Under the pieces are notes generated by a model. It made no database searches and was not told where the DNA came from. It saw only the letters and a program-made list of their open reading frames with translations. A program made the translations under genes and the position numbers. A DNA stretch of 64,000 nt from Gymnopilus junonius (lineage: Eukaryota > Basidiomycota > Agaricomycetes > Agaricales > Galerinaceae). The stretch covers positions 1-64,000 of the forward strand of contig JADNYJ010000094.1 of NCBI GenBank assembly GCA_015501075.1, read 5' to 3'. Positions within the stretch are counted from its first letter, which is position 1. Every line of letters starts with the position of its first letter. This document shows positions 46,626-59,212 of the stretch, in pieces.

Positions 46626-48194
46626 ATGAGCCAAAGGCAGAACTCCCGAGTCACAAGGGGAAGTGCCGGACCTAGCACCACCGTCTCCGAATCGACAAAA
46701 AATGATATCCTAAAGGACTCATGATTGAGGATCAAGGACAAAGAGGCAGCTAAGAGGTTTTTAGTTGTGAAAGAGCTAGTGCCAGAAGGTGAATGAATCA
46801 CTACTGCTTCACTGTCAACTGCTCTACTCTGGGCCACCATAGATAAAAGACTACTGACACACAATGATTGGATCGATATGATGAGGGCTGTTGCGATCAG
46901 CCTCGACAACCTACCGGCGGAAGAAGCGATGGAAGCAGTGACCACACACATGCAGAACCTCTTCGATGACCTGGCAGACAACCTGAAGAGGGACATCGGT
47001 AAAACTTTGGAGGACGGCAAACAGGCAGTGGCCGACAAGTTGACAGCACACAAATCTCAATACTACACACTGGCAATGGAAGAACTAGAGGAGATGGTAT
47101 GGCAGGAGGCCAATGCACTAAGACGACCAACGTACGCTGACGTCCTGAGGATGAAAGTAAATGGAAACAACAAAGGTGACAACATCCACACAGAAGTGCT
47201 CTCGAGGGAAAGCAAAAGGAATCGGCAGATCCTCATGGACATGGTCCCAGGAGTAGCAAGCGCGGTCACCAATTTAACCCCGATGGAAATTGTGGAGAAA
47301 GCCAACATCGCATGGGAGGCCTTACCAGACATGGACTTCAGTCACAGCAACTCTAGGTGGGACGAGCCCGAGCCAACATCAGACCACAAACCCAGCAACT
47401 CGAGGTTCATCATCGCCAGAGTTTTGAAGAATGGAGGAGTGATTTTGGAGATGTCAAATGAGGAAGGAGTAGAGTGGCTCAGCAGGGAGGATGCGAGGAG
47501 AGCTTTTGAAACACACTTCGGGCCCGCAACCATTAAGGATAGACAGTACTCGCTCATCATCAAATTCATCTCAACCAGCCTCAAGAACATTCTCAGCGAC
47601 TGAGTCAGAAAGATAGAGGAGTACAACGAGATCCAAAGGAACAAGATAGAACAGATCAGATGGATGCGAGATCCATCGAAGAGCTGGAACCCAACCCAGA
47701 CATTTGCACATGCCATCCTTACAACAAGAGATAGAGAAGTAGCGAATACCATCATTAAAGATAGACTAATCATTGAAGGCAGCAGGTACAAGGCAAGGAA
47801 GCTCGAGGAGGAGCCCAGGTGCTGCTACAAGTGCCAGGTGATCAACGCGAACCACAAAGCCGCAGAATGCCCTGAGGACAAGGTGTGCGCAAATTGCTGC
47901 TCAAGACAACACCCCACAGGACAGTGCGACAAGAGCCAAACTGAACATTCCTGTGCAAGCTGCAGAAGAGCACAACGTGAAGATGTACGACACGCCACCT
48001 GGAGCAGGAAATGCCCCATCTATTTGGAGCAACATGAGAAGCTACAAGACAAAATCCCTGAGAATCACTATATCTACTACCTGGACCGCGATGTTGAATG
48101 GACCTGGAAGATGAAAGACAATGAATTCGAAAACAACACGATGCAGGAGAGACAGAACGGAAACCTCAACACCCAGAGATATGAATTTAACTGA
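46626..48194 (+). pseudogene. LINE ORF1 (gag-like, zinc knuckles)
   Basis: One frame from ATG 46626 to TAA/TGA near 48194, interrupted only by three TGA codons (46722-46724, 46794-46796, 47601-47603). The N-terminal half is helical (ITTASLSTALLWATIDKRL, coiled AVADKLTAHKSQYY). The C-terminal half has zinc knuckle clusters CCYKCQVINANHKAAEC, CANCCSRQHPTGQC and CASCRR, typical of nucleic-acid chaperone ORF1 proteins in the Tad/CR1-jockey groups. Product would bind LINE RNA. Confidence 0.85.
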
Positions 48195-48658
48195 CAACGC
48201 CGATGACAGGAGATGGAGGATCAACAACCCGGCAGGCGACAATGTAGACCAAGAGAAGACTCCTACTGGGCCCCACAAGAAGAATACACCATGACCAATA
48301 CTACAACAGAACCCCGGTCCCGAGCCTCTCAGCAGGGCGCCAGCTCACAAGTCAGACAGACAGAAGACCCGAGGCGCAGGCCAGCCCCAACACCCAGCAG
48401 GACCCCCTCTAGAACCCCCTCCAGAGCCCCCTCCAGGGGATGAGTTTTCGCCAGATGGCACAGCATAAGCAGAGTGAGAAACACTAACAACAGGGACTCC
48501 CCACGAGAAGGCCCAGCCTTAGGAGGCACACAGCGCACTTTACCAACTGATTGGATAGCAACGCAACGTAGCCGCGAAGGCAACCACGAGATGCATCGAC
48601 CGACAGCATCAGCAACCACCAACGGACTTAGATGAACAACACGAGGACATGACCTTTT

Positions 48659-51600
48659 ATGAAGATATGGCAGCAAAATTCGAGGAAATCCCTAAAAGCC
48701 CAGCTCGAGACCCTACATGACATACCACCAGACACTGACCTCATTTGCATACAGGAACCGTACTTGTACAAAAGTGGGCTCACGGCAGCCACCGCAGGAT
48801 GGCAGGTGGTATACCCCCACAAACATCGTCTTACGAATGGACAGGGCAGATCGAGATCGGTAATGTTGATAAACCAGAAAATTTTTACTAACACTTGGGA
48901 GAAGATTTACATAGATTCGACAGACATCATAGCAATTCGGATCACTCACGAGGACCGGGCCATTGAAGTATACAACATCTACATTGACTGCACACACTCC
49001 GACGCACTCATGGTATTATGACACCACCTCCTGGACAGAGAATGAAGGATAGAAGAATGAGGTGACATGGACAACTTCATCGGAGATGTGTGGCTAGGAG
49101 ACTTCAACCAACACCACCCGCTGTGGGAACCCGATGAAAACGAATGACTATTCACAAGACAGGAGACGGAGAAGACTGAGCCACTACTACAACTAATCGC
49201 AGACTACAACATGGAACTAGCCCTGCTGAAAGGCATAACAACTATAATAAACTCACATGGAAATCTGACATGACCTGACAATGTATTCATCTCACAGGAA
49301 CTCAACACATACCTAGCTGAATGTCAGGTATTCGAAGAACACAAGCCGGAAATGACGGACCACTTTCCAATTGTCACAACGATAGAGTTCCCCATCACCA
49401 ACACGGTCGAGAGGCCTGCCAGAAACTGGAGAGAGATGGACTGGGATGACTTCGGAGAAGAGCTGACAGCCCAACTCGCTGCCATCCCTGAACCCAGAGA
49501 GTTACAAACAGCAGACGAAATCGATGAGGCCCTGGAACTCATAGAAGCAGCAGTCCTCAAAACCGCAGACTTAGTGGTCCCCAGGAAGCGACCAACACCC
49601 TACTCGAGATGATGGTGGACCAAAGAGCTAAAGAAGGCAAGGGACAAAGCCAGAAAAGCCGCGAGACGAGCCCGTGAGCAGAGAAGCTTCCCAGACCACC
49701 CAGCGCATGAAGAACACAGATGAGCCAGGAATGACTACACCAATCTTCTCAAGAAAACAAAACAGCAGCACTGGGAAGACTGGATCGAGGACCTCGACAA
49801 CACGACAATGTGGAACGCTCACCAGTACTGTGTACATCAGAGCACCAGCAACCGATGGGGGAAAGACCCGAATCCCAGCCCTCAAAATGACGGATGCGCA
49901 GGGCAATGTGATTGAGACCAGGGACAACCAAGAGAAGAGCTGCATCCTTCACAGGGCCTTCTTCTTCAAGCCGCCAGCTGACCTACAGATACCAGCGAAC
50001 CCAAATTACCCACCGGCCGCCTTTCCCTTCAGGGAAATCACAAATGAGCATGCAGCACGAGGTGCAAAATGGCTAAGTCCCTATAAAGCCCCTGGTCTGA
50101 ACAATATATCAAATTCAGTACTGACACATTGCACAGATCAACTAGTCCCATATCTGGGCCCCATCTACTGAGCCACCTTCAGAGCAAAACACTATCCAGG
50201 CAAATGGAAGAAGTACAGAACCGTTGTCCTCAGAAAACCCAGTAGAGCCGACTACAAGATCGCAAGCTCATACCGACCGATAGCCCTACTCAACACCTTC
50301 ACCAAGCACTGCTCAGCATGTGTAAAGGACCTCATGGAACACCCCATGGAATGCTTAGGTCTGCTGCCAAACAGGCAATTCGGAGGATGCCCAGGATGCA
50401 CAACTAGGGTTGCCGAAGTTCAGTTCAGTTCAGTTCTTTGGCCAATTTTCTGAACTGAGAACTGAACTTCCCAGTTCAGTTCAGTTCTCAGTTCGAACTG
50501 GTTTGAACTGTTCTGAACTGGCAATGGCCAAAACATAAAATTTCCTTTCATCTGAGGCTTTGAAATAGTAGACAGACTACAGATATGTCTATCTTCTATC
50601 ATTAGACATTGCTATATGTACAAAACAGTATATTATTTACTGATTTTTCAAGCATTGGGTAGTGTCATGTAGCTCATGTCCTCACACAATAAATAAAATC
50701 ATTTTAAGAAATTATTTTATGTCATCTAGTGCTTGGGATTAGTGCTAAGGAGTTCTCTATACATTATGGGAATCTAATGGTAATTTTTTGATGCCAAAAT
50801 AATCACTTTTGAAGGTCAAAATTTGATAATTTTAACCACACCCAACAAACAGTTCAGTTCAGTTCGAACTGACTGGCCATAGGCCGAACTGAGAACCAGA
50901 ACTGCATCTGAACTGCAGTTCAGTTCAGCCAGTTCAGGTTCAAACTGTCAGTTCTGAACTGAACTTCGGCAACCCTATGCACAACAACTGACTCACTGCA
51001 TATGTTAATGAAATTCACCAAGGATGCCTGGTGACGAGGTCAAGAGGTAGCAGCCATCTTCATGGATGTCAAAGTGGCCTTCCCAACGACAGTCATCCCG
51101 AGACTCATGCACAACATGTGGCAATATGGAATCCCAGAGGAATACACACAATGGATAGCCCACAAGGCCGAGGGACATGAAACCATGCTCACTTTCGATG
51201 ACTTCCAATCAGAGCCATTTCCGGTAAACAACGGACTGGACCAAGGATGCAACTTATCACCATTTTTATACAGATTCTACAATGCAGACCAGATCAAAGC
51301 CTCAGTAGGCCGCAAACACGAGCTTGCCACCAACTATGCAGACGACGCCATTGTGGCGGTAGCCGGCAAAGACAGCGAAGAGGCCACCAAGAGGATAGTG
51401 ACCCTCTTCCACAGAAGGGGCAGCCCACTAACATGGGCTAAGACACATTTTTGCACATACGAGTATCACAAATTTGCTTATCTCAAGCTAACTAGGAAGA
51501 AAATACCGGATCCTGCAAACCCCAGAAAGCGGATACAACAACCGAGGTCCACCATTCAGCTCGACGGAAAAGACATCACCTCCACCGACAGCCACAAGTT

Positions 51601-53245
51601 CTTGGGCATTACCCTCGACAGTGAGCTCTGCTTCAAAAAGCACATCCAACACATGCTGGAAAAGGACACCAAAATTGTCATCAGCATAAGAAGACTGTCC
51701 AAGATGGCCAAAGGTTTGCAGGGTGAATACGCGAGAAGGATGTATCTGGCCAGCACCATTCCCAGTATGCTATATGCAGCAGATGTATGGTGTCCACCAC
51801 CTCCAAGGAAGGCAGACGGAAAATGCCCCAGGGGAATGAATGGAGCCATAGGAAAGATGGAATCCATCCAGAGGAAAGCAGCGATACAGGCCATGGGAGC
51901 GCTGAGAACCACTCCAACTGATCTCCTCTTTGCACATACTGACCTTCTCCCCATGCAGGAACAAATAGTCAAGATCTGCGAGAATGCTGCAATGCACATG
52001 GCGACACTCCCGAAAATGCACCCATTATATGAAGAAATCAAAAGATCGACACTGAGAATGCCAAAAGCACACCCTTCGCTGCTTCACATCATAATGAACA
52101 TGAACAAACTGATGAGACAGGGAATGGAACACATTGACATGCTTTACAAGGACCCAGACTGGGAACCCCCCATAAGAATTACCATCGCCGGTACAAGAAA
52201 AGAAGCAGCACAGCAAGATCAGGATGACAACAGTGACATTAGAGTATACACGGATGGATCGGGGCAAGGGGGAAAGATAGGAGCAGCAGCAGTTTTGATG
52301 GAGGAAGGGCAAAGGGAGAAAGTGGCACGACGACACCTAGGACCTTCAACCAGACACATTGTTTTTGACGGGGAGTGCATTGGACAGATACTCGGATTGC
52401 AGCTATTAGAAGAAAGGGTACTGGAACTCAACACACCACACACAACTGCCAGCATCACCGTCAACAACCAGGCATCATTGAAACGACACCTCCAGTGAAA
52501 ACCGCAGCCGGGAGCGCACCTTATTGAGGAGATACAGAGGATACATGACAGGATCACGAGAAACCATCCAAATGTCAGCATCAAGTACAGATGGGTACCG
52601 GGACACGAAGGCATCCAAGGTAGCGAGAGGGTGGATGAAGAGGCAAAGAGAGCAGCAGAAGGGATGCAGGAGAACAAGAAGGGAAACCGAGACGCACTCA
52701 GAAACACTGTCCCAACCAGCAAAGCAGCGGTATGTCAGGAGTGCAGAAGTAGACAAAAAGAGAGATGGAAGAAGGCCTTCCGAGAGTCACCCAGACATAA
52801 AAGGATGATCACAATCAACAACACCACCCCATCCTCTAAATACCACCACCTCTGCTGAAAACTCAAGCTACCAAGACGAAATGCCAGTCTCCTCACACAA
52901 CTATGCACCGGACACATCCCGCTACAGACGTACCTACACCAGTTCAACCTAGCGGAGTCACCAACCTGTCAATACTGCGGAACAGAACTGGAAACAGTCA
53001 TCCACTACCTCAAGACTTGTCAACATTTCCGCATGCAATGACAACAGCTCAGAAAAGATTTAGGAGCAGGGAAAGAGATAAGCCTCAAACTCCTGGCGGA
53101 AGAGAAAGCGATATGACCTCTATTCAAATTCATAAACAGTTCAAGATGTTTTAAGGGATCACACGGGGACGTAGAACTGCTGGCAACACAAGACGAAGAA
53201 GGAGACGAAGACGAAAATCACGAAAGACAACAGTGGACTGCATAG
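48659..53245 (+). pseudogene. LINE ORF2 (endonuclease, reverse transcriptase, RNase H)
   Basis: Order: APE-type endonuclease (MKIWQQNSRKSLKAQ, ICIQEPYLYKSG, WLGDFNQHHPLWEP, TDHFPIVT), linker, RT (SPYKAPGLNNISNSV, SYRPIALLNTFTK, IFMDVKVAFP, NNGLDQGCNLSPFLY, YADDAIV at 51334 with both catalytic Asp, FLGITLD), RNase H (VYTDGSGQGGKIGAAAV, FDGECIGQILGLQLLEE, VPGHEGIQGSERVDEEAK), then a CX2C-H-C knuckle (CQYCGTELETVIHYLKTC). The frame is cut by at least thirteen TGA codons, a 1-nt frameshift near 49830, and the MITE at 50405-50977. RNase H has Asn (VNNQASL) where DxQA-type Asp is usual. No TAA or TAG occurs in the reconstructed frame before the end. Confidence 0.9.
50397..50985. mobile_element. hAT-like MITE inside the LINE
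   Basis: Element 50405-50977 (573 bp) flanked by TGCACAAC at 50397-50404 and 50978-50985. Ends read TAGGGTTGCCGAAGTTCAG inward on both sides. Subterminal parts are dense in GTTCA/TGAAC words. No coding capacity. Removing it with one 8-mer restores the LINE frame exactly between GCTT and TDSLHML. An 8-bp duplication and a TAGGGTTG end fit the hAT superfamily. Confidence 0.9.
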
Positions 53246-53259
53246 ATAGTTTTTGTACA

Positions 53260-53505
53260 CAACTTCTCACTTCTTTTTGTAGTTTTTTTCTTTTTCTTTT
53301 TCTTCCTTTCTTTCTTTCTCTTCTCTTTTTCGTTCCTTGTTTCCTTTCTCTCTCCCTCTTTTCTTTTCTCTCCCCTCCCCCTTCATGCTTTTTCCTCTTC
53401 TTTTTCTCACCTTCTCCTTTTTCCTTGCCTTCTCCTCCCCTCTTCTCTTGTTCTCTCTCTGGAAGTTCACACACATCTGTATATAGCAAACAGCATCTTT
53501 CTCAC

Positions 53506-53543
<38 letters not shown>

Positions 53544-53560
53544 CCTTTTCTTTAACGTAT
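53260..53560 (+). repeat. Pyrimidine-rich tract in LINE 3' UTR
   Basis: About 300 nt almost purely C/T on the plus strand, including a CT microsatellite at about 53509-53540. The lysine/arginine/glutamate-rich minus-strand frames here are composition artefacts. Confidence 0.85.
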
Positions 53561-53778
53561 TTTAATTCACAGTAATTCTGTACACCTTACCTTATACTTA
53601 CATGCAGTACTAACATGGCACGCATGATGTGCCTGCGCATCTCTCCAAGTAGGCCCACCTCTTAACTGTCGAGTACAAAGTATATAGAACTGGACGACAA
53701 AGTAGTACACCATAGATAGAAGTCCGACATAAGGCAAGCGCCTCAAAGGACAGTAAATGGGAAAAAAAAAAAAAAAAA

Positions 53779-53791
53779 CAGTATAGCTGAA
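53779..53791. repeat. Right 13-bp target duplication of the LINE
   Basis: CAGTATAGCTGAA immediately after 17 A residues; matches 46431-46443. Confidence 0.9.
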
Positions 53792-54019
53792 TTGCCCAGA
53801 GAATTCCACCCGGACTCCAGTGGACTCCAGAAGAAATCCGAGTGGACTCCAAAATTCCACCTTGAGTACAGCTGGAAATGATCAAGGTTGGCCAGAGTCC
53901 ACCCGGAGTCCACCTAGAGCATACTCATTTAGCCAATATTAATAATTGGTAATAGGTACTCCAGTGGGAATTCCAAGGGAATCACTTCTATTTATTTAAT
54001 TTTAATTTTAATTGATAAA

Positions 54020-54110
54020 GAAAAAAAAAGCACACAGTGGCAGCATTGAACCCATGACTTCATGGCACATAATCAGCAGTGCTTACCGTTGCACCATCAG
54101 ACTGTAGTTA
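54020..54110 (-). ncRNA. tRNA-like sequence (SINE head or tRNA relic)
   Basis: The minus strand reads TCTGATGGTGCAACGGTAAG with a perfect GTGC/GCAC D-arm stem (A-box-like, plus 54080-54102), then CATGGGTTCAATGC (B-box-like GGTTCAA, plus 54043-54053), then a run of nine T (plus 54021-54029) that could end Pol III transcription. The T-arm does not pair well and no clean anticodon arm is visible, so a tRNA-derived SINE or relic is more likely than a working tRNA. Confidence 0.4.
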
Positions 54111-54149
54111 GGGTGTAAGCATCAATCGATCATATAGGCGAAATTTATT

Positions 54150-56733
54150 GCCGCGGACAATTGCCTCGGAATGGAATTCGAACTCCGACGGGCGATTCCG
54201 GAATAGGACGGAAACAGCCATGCCATCACTTGTTTCCTCCCACCATGCCCAACCACCACCGCCGCCTTCCTTTCTCCCCACACGTCGCTCCCTCCTGCCC
54301 CACAATCACCATGCTGCCATGCCCCCCCAACTCATGACAACAACCCACCAGGAGGCAACCGCCTCACAAATGCCAGGGGTCCGGAGCAGACCAAGAAATC
54401 GAACCAGCCATGAAACGGGCATGACGTGGCATGAAGAACCAGGCGGATCGTGATGATGAAGAAGAGGAGGGTGGGGAGGAGGAGGAGGAGGAGGAGGAGG
54501 AGGGAGATCCCGAGCTGATGAGCTCGCCGATCTCGAAGATCGCGCCATGACCCCGCGGAAAGGGACTGGCAAAGGTGGTAAGAAGGGCAAGGCAGCCAAA
54601 AGGTGAGTACCTGCTGCCATTTTTTTTTTCTTAAACTAATTCTACATTGTTTTAAGCAGGAAAACAGCTATAGACCGTGCTCGCGAGGATGCGGCTGCCG
54701 TTACCCCCTAGCTTCCCAGCTGAAGCCGTGAGTACCACCCTGCCCCCCCCCCTTTTTTTTTAATCAACTAATTTATTAATATCATCTTCTTCTAGCACTG
54801 AGCGCATGCTCGAAAACAGCAGCATCAGCGTCGCCCCGCCGCCAGTCCATCTGGCTCCGCCAAGAAGCCAGCACCCACATCCAACCCCACTCTGGACCCC
54901 TCATTGAGGAGGCGAAGGGACAGCAACAGCGGCAACGACACCAACAATGACAATGGCAGCAAGGATGACAACAGCAAGGGCGACAATGACAAGGACAGAG
55001 AAAATGGCGGTGACCAAGAAAACGGCAACAACGGCAACAACGGCGTGGTGCGCGAGCACCCCAAGCACCTCGCCATCATAGCCCATCCCCTCGCCATCAT
55101 AGCCCATCCCCTCGCCACCGCAGCCCATCCCCTCACCGCCGCAGCCCATCCCTCGCCACCACAGCCCATCCCCTTGCCCAGACAATATTCACGGGAGGGA
55201 CAAAACACCCACCCCTGCCCGTGAATGTGAGGGTCGAGAAAGGAGGCCCAGTGGTCCTCACGACGTAGTGCCTCCTGTCGCTGAGGATCACCATCATCGA
55301 GAGCAGACTCCACCCCATCGCTCACAGTCTGAGCCCCGTACTCCTCCATCCAAGCACATTCCTGATGAGGGTATTAATTTATTTACATTATTATTTACTT
55401 TTTATATATTAATTAATGTGATAGATGTTAAAATGGCGAGCCCACCTGCCCGTTCTGCTACTGCAAAAGAACATATACCAGCATATGGGTCTTCTGCTCT
55501 TACGGTGGTGTTTTGCGAGGACGAGCCTCTGGGAATCATCCCAATATAGCAGATGTTCCTGCTGCCATTGCTGACTTTCATCAAGAACCAGGCTATGCTG
55601 CTCGAGAGATGGGCAATATCCATGTTTATATTTCCAATGATGATCCAGCGAACATTGATGTTATGTGATGAAGAGCACATTTTCTATCAAGGTTCAAGAC
55701 ATCGATAGCTTTTCAACAATCCAGGAGGTGGCACAACGGGCTGGAAGAGATTATTCTCCTGTTCGCAGTATGTCTTAGATTTAGTCTATCCATAAATTAT
55801 AACTAACTTTTTGCAGACAAGAAATATCATCTATTTGTGGCTGAGGATTCTGAGTGGATTATCAAAGGACATTACGAGAATATTGTGAAAGAGAAACCAA
55901 CGGATGAAGATTTTGTTGAATGGACCAAGAATGTTGATAAAAATGTTCTTCATCTTCTTTGCATAAGTTTTACCTTCAATTAAGTTCATGTTTTGAACTT
56001 ACTTTGTATCATATTAGACCACCTTTGATCCTAGTCAACCAATGTCAGCTGGATTTCCTCCCCGATTTGGCTCCAGCATGGATCTCACTCTAGCTGTTCG
56101 ATCACTCCTGTTGGTCTTTCGCGTTTGTCTATCGGAGTGCAGGAAGATGCATCTCCTTCTCCAAGCCCATCTGAGGATCCTTCTGGGCCTTTGGATATTG
56201 TCAAGACACTGTTCATGCAAGAATTCAGTATCTCTGAGAGTGTTATGGCTCAGAAGTGGCGGGGCTTACGTTTTGCCTGGACCAAGTACTTGGCTTGTAA
56301 AAAGACACTTCATGCTGCTAAGAACCTCGTCGACTCTGGATCTTGGCCTGTTTCCCTCCCTCATTACAGTGAACATTTGATTGTTGAGCTTTTCATTGGC
56401 AAGACTACTTGGTATGCAAACTATGCCCCCCCTTTGACAAAGTCAATGAAAATCATCCAGAGATGGCTGAATGGCTCGAGCTTATTGATGCAAGTCAGGA
56501 GGATGATAAACGTGTTTGGGGATTTTTGAAGCAGGCATATTCGTTCTTGGAGCTTAGTGATTGGATCAAACATCGGGAGAAGGAGAAACAGCAGGAGAAG
56601 GAGGAGAGGGAAAGAAAGGAGAAGGAGAAGGAAAAAAAAAGAGATGGAAGAGATAAGAGGAGAAGTCGGTCTAGGTCAGAATCTCCTCAAGGAGGCAAAG
56701 GCCATTCTAAAGGGAAGCAGTGTCGGAGGTAGG
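54150..56733 (+). CDS. KDZ element accessory gene region (multi-exon, incomplete)
   Basis: Several exon-like pieces lie in order: an acidic Glu run (GGA repeat at 54466-54507), ADELADLEDRAMTPRKGTGK and KGGKKGKAAKR joined over a GT-AG intron (about 54604-54658) to KTAIDRAREDAAAV; a Pro-rich minisatellite part; then from about 56160 a good frame GPLDIVKTLFMQEFSISESV, KWRGLRFAWTKYLACKKTLH, SLPHYSEHLIVELFIGKTTW. At 56424-56431 a run of seven C sits where eight would continue into FDKVNENHPEMAEWLELIDA and an RS/KE-rich tail ending SKGKQCRR at 56730. So there is a 1-nt frameshift or read error. Function unknown; such proteins travel with CxC5 genes. Exact exons not resolved. Confidence 0.4.
55069..55173 (+). 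repeat. 21-bp minisatellite, about five copies
   Basis: Unit CTCGCCATCATAGCCCATCCC at 55069, repeated with drift (CACCGCAG, ACCGCCGCAG, CACCACAG variants). Copy four is one base shorter. Encodes a Pro/Ile/Ser repeat on the plus strand or Gly-rich on the minus. Confidence 0.85.
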
Positions 56734-56869
56734 CTGGGCTGGATATTTTGATTTGAAATTGCTTTATATGTGCTGATTGATGATTTGAAAATCTTTTGTG
56801 TACTTGTAGCTTCATTTTGGTTTTGCTTGGTCTCATTCTTGTGTACTTGGCTTCATCAACTATTCAGCC

Positions 56870-59212
56870 TTGCCATGTGATCTATTATGCCTTGCTTTTG
56901 CTTTGTTTTCTGTCTATGCTACAGTGCCATTGTACATCAGAGTTATAGCTTTGGTTTTGTTCTTTCCACTTGTTGAAGCTGCACCTGCAAAACAACAATT
57001 TCCAGACATATCATTTAAAGCTTTCAACAAATTTGTGGAAAGAACATTTAGCTCTGATGTGTCTTTGGCTACAGTGTTAGCAGTCTTATTTTCTTTAACA
57101 GAAAATACGGACTTGCTCAACCTTCATGCTAGACAGCGACACCCAGAATTTAGTGGCGAAAACAACACACTAGCAACTGGATGGATACGTGCATTATCAC
57201 GGGCTTTGATTCATCAGCTTGATGATAGAATTGAGACTCTTTTTTTCCCTGGAGAGTATCCACATACTCGGATTAAGCAAGCAACAGCTCTATCATCAAA
57301 ACTTGATGACTTTGTAGAGTTGCTTTCTTTAACACCATATGATTGGAACAATACACTAGGCAAAAAATTATTGCCAGTATCATATGACTCAATTCGTGGA
57401 GTGCAAGTAATTTGCCCCAGTACAATGTTTTGCTTAAACCGGAAATGTCAGCCCAGGGCTCTTCTTCAAACAACTCGGACTTCTCAGATACCTTTGGTTA
57501 CTTTGCTCAAAGAGGATGTCATTTATAAAGATGTTCCTGTCTTGATTGGGAAATGCACCACTTGTGATACAACATATCATGCTGATCATGAAAGATTCAA
57601 AGACCACTTTGGTATTTGGAACAACTGCTATCTGAACTCTGCCCAATTTCTTAAAGTTGGTCAATCAACATGGGTTGATCGAAAATTTGGCCATGCTGTT
57701 CTAAGTGGAATCTACAATTTTCATGCTTCAGCTTCAGCATATACACAATTTTGGAATGACTGTGCTTCTAACAGTGGTGTTGATTTTATGCTCACTCGAT
57801 GCCATACTTGGCAGACATTTATTCAAGAGTCAATCCGAATAGTGTCAAGTACAAAGAAGATTGATCTTGAATTAAAAGAGAACTTGAATATCAATGAAGT
57901 CACAAAAGAAGCATATGCAATTCTAGGAAATGCTGGAATAATTGAACTGGGTCTTAAACATTCATGTTCACAGTGTCATCAACCATATAAAGAAGTTGCA
58001 GATCTTATTGGAAATGAAGATCCAGCTGCAGTGCTTGGTGCTGATGGTAATAGTGCTGTACCTTCATTGGTTGGAGAATATGCTGCTCAGTCTGCCCATG
58101 AAACTACTCAAGCAAGGCAACAAGCAAGAATCTGAGCAGAGAGAATTGGAAATAATGATGAAATGAATGTTGACTATGATGATGTCAATATGATTGTGTT
58201 AGATGGAATTGTAATGGGGCCTGTGGTAAATATTATTTAAAAACTAGCTCAAAGCATAGGCTAATTTATTTACTAGCATTGTGCTCATCCGGGATGCACT
58301 AAAGATGTGAGAAATGCTCGAGGCGGAGCATTCTGTTATGATCATGAAAGAGCCTTTAAGGACCGGTGCCATATTCGTGACTGTCCGAATGATAACATAA
58401 CTGGAACTCTTGCATGCCAGCATCACCAAAGTGCTTGGAGAAAACATAAACTTGAACATAGCCGGTCAAGCTATGCTGGTATGCGACGGTTACTACAAAG
58501 GCCTGAGGAAAATTTGCCATGGCAGCCTAGAACAGAAAGGTCCAACCAACCACATGATAATGATGATGATGATGAACCACCTCCTAGATCACACTATTTC
58601 AATTCTTCAAGATTTTACTGTGTTGAAACTATTTGTGCACCATGTGGAGTGGTCATTGCATGGACCAAGTTCGATAAATCTGAATCACCAACTAAAATAT
58701 TGAACTTCTTGAAATCTGTATATCCTACTCAAGATTCACGTCCAAATTATATTTGCATTGACAAGGCCTGCAAAGTACTTCGGACAAGTATTGCAAATCG
58801 ATCCTGGGATACATGGCAGCAAACTAGTCGCTTTATTGTTGATTCATACCACTATATCAACCACCGCACTACAGACTATTTGTGTCGCAAATGGTGTAAT
58901 CCTGCTCCATTAGATGGATCAGCACCTAATTTGGTGAAAGTGGCCAAGAATAAAGAAGGGAATGACTATCTACAAAGAGCTTTTAATACTCAGGCATGCG
59001 AGCAGCTAAATTCCTGGCTTGGTGGATTTGAAGGAATTTTAAAGCGGATGACGATTGGAAACTTCGATTGGCTTTTGCATACAATGCTTCTATATCACAC
59101 TCAGCAAGTTATTAAAAAGCAAGCCAAGAAACAAAAACCAGTTCAGATCGAAGATCCAGATGAAGATGATGATGATAATGATGATAATCCGATTCAGTAT
59201 TGGGATGACTGA
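56870..59212 (+). pseudogene. CxC5/CxC6 cysteine-cluster protein associated with KDZ transposases
   Basis: Exon 1 (about 56870-58225) and exon 2 (58277-59212) join over a 51-nt intron. Exon 1 holds the CxC5-like part: SYDSIRGVQVICPSTMFCLN, CQPRALLQTTRTSQIP, IGKCTTCDTTYHADHERF. Exon 2 starts HCAHPGCTKDVRNARGGAFC and CHIRDCPNDNITGTLACQHH (CxC6-like zinc cluster), then a transposase-like core with FYCVETICAPCGVVIAW, YICIDKACKVLRTS, FIVDSYHYINHRTTDYLC and ACEQLNSWLGGFEGILKRMT, and an acidic Asp tail. These proteins are spread in basidiomycete genomes with Kyakuja-Dileera-Zisupton elements. One in-frame TGA (58133-58135, QQARI-stop-AERIG) breaks it. No ATG is seen at the very start; an upstream exon is likely. 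Confidence 0.8.

Larger units (their letters stand above)
46444..53778 (+). mobile_element. Tad-like LINE retrotransposon
   Basis: A complete-length non-LTR element: 5' UTR (46444-46625), ORF1 (46626-48194), ORF2 (48659-53245), a pyrimidine-rich 3' UTR, a 17-nt poly(A) at 53762-53778, and flanking 13-bp duplications. It interrupts the KDZ-type element and is itself interrupted by a MITE at 50405. It is inactive: many TGA stops and one frameshift. Confidence 0.93.

Noticed and set aside
46626..53245. TGA read as Trp in the LINE (alternative genetic code)
   Set aside because: All stops being TGA first suggested UGA=Trp, as in fungal mitochondria. But many sites fit Arg in the family, normal TGG Trp codons are frequent, and nearby host genes end with ordinary TGA. 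CpG deamination of CGA explains it better.
53151..53565. Lys/Arg/Glu-rich minus-strand and Phe/Ser/Leu-rich plus-strand frames
   Set aside because: Products of the pyrimidine tract in the LINE 3' UTR.
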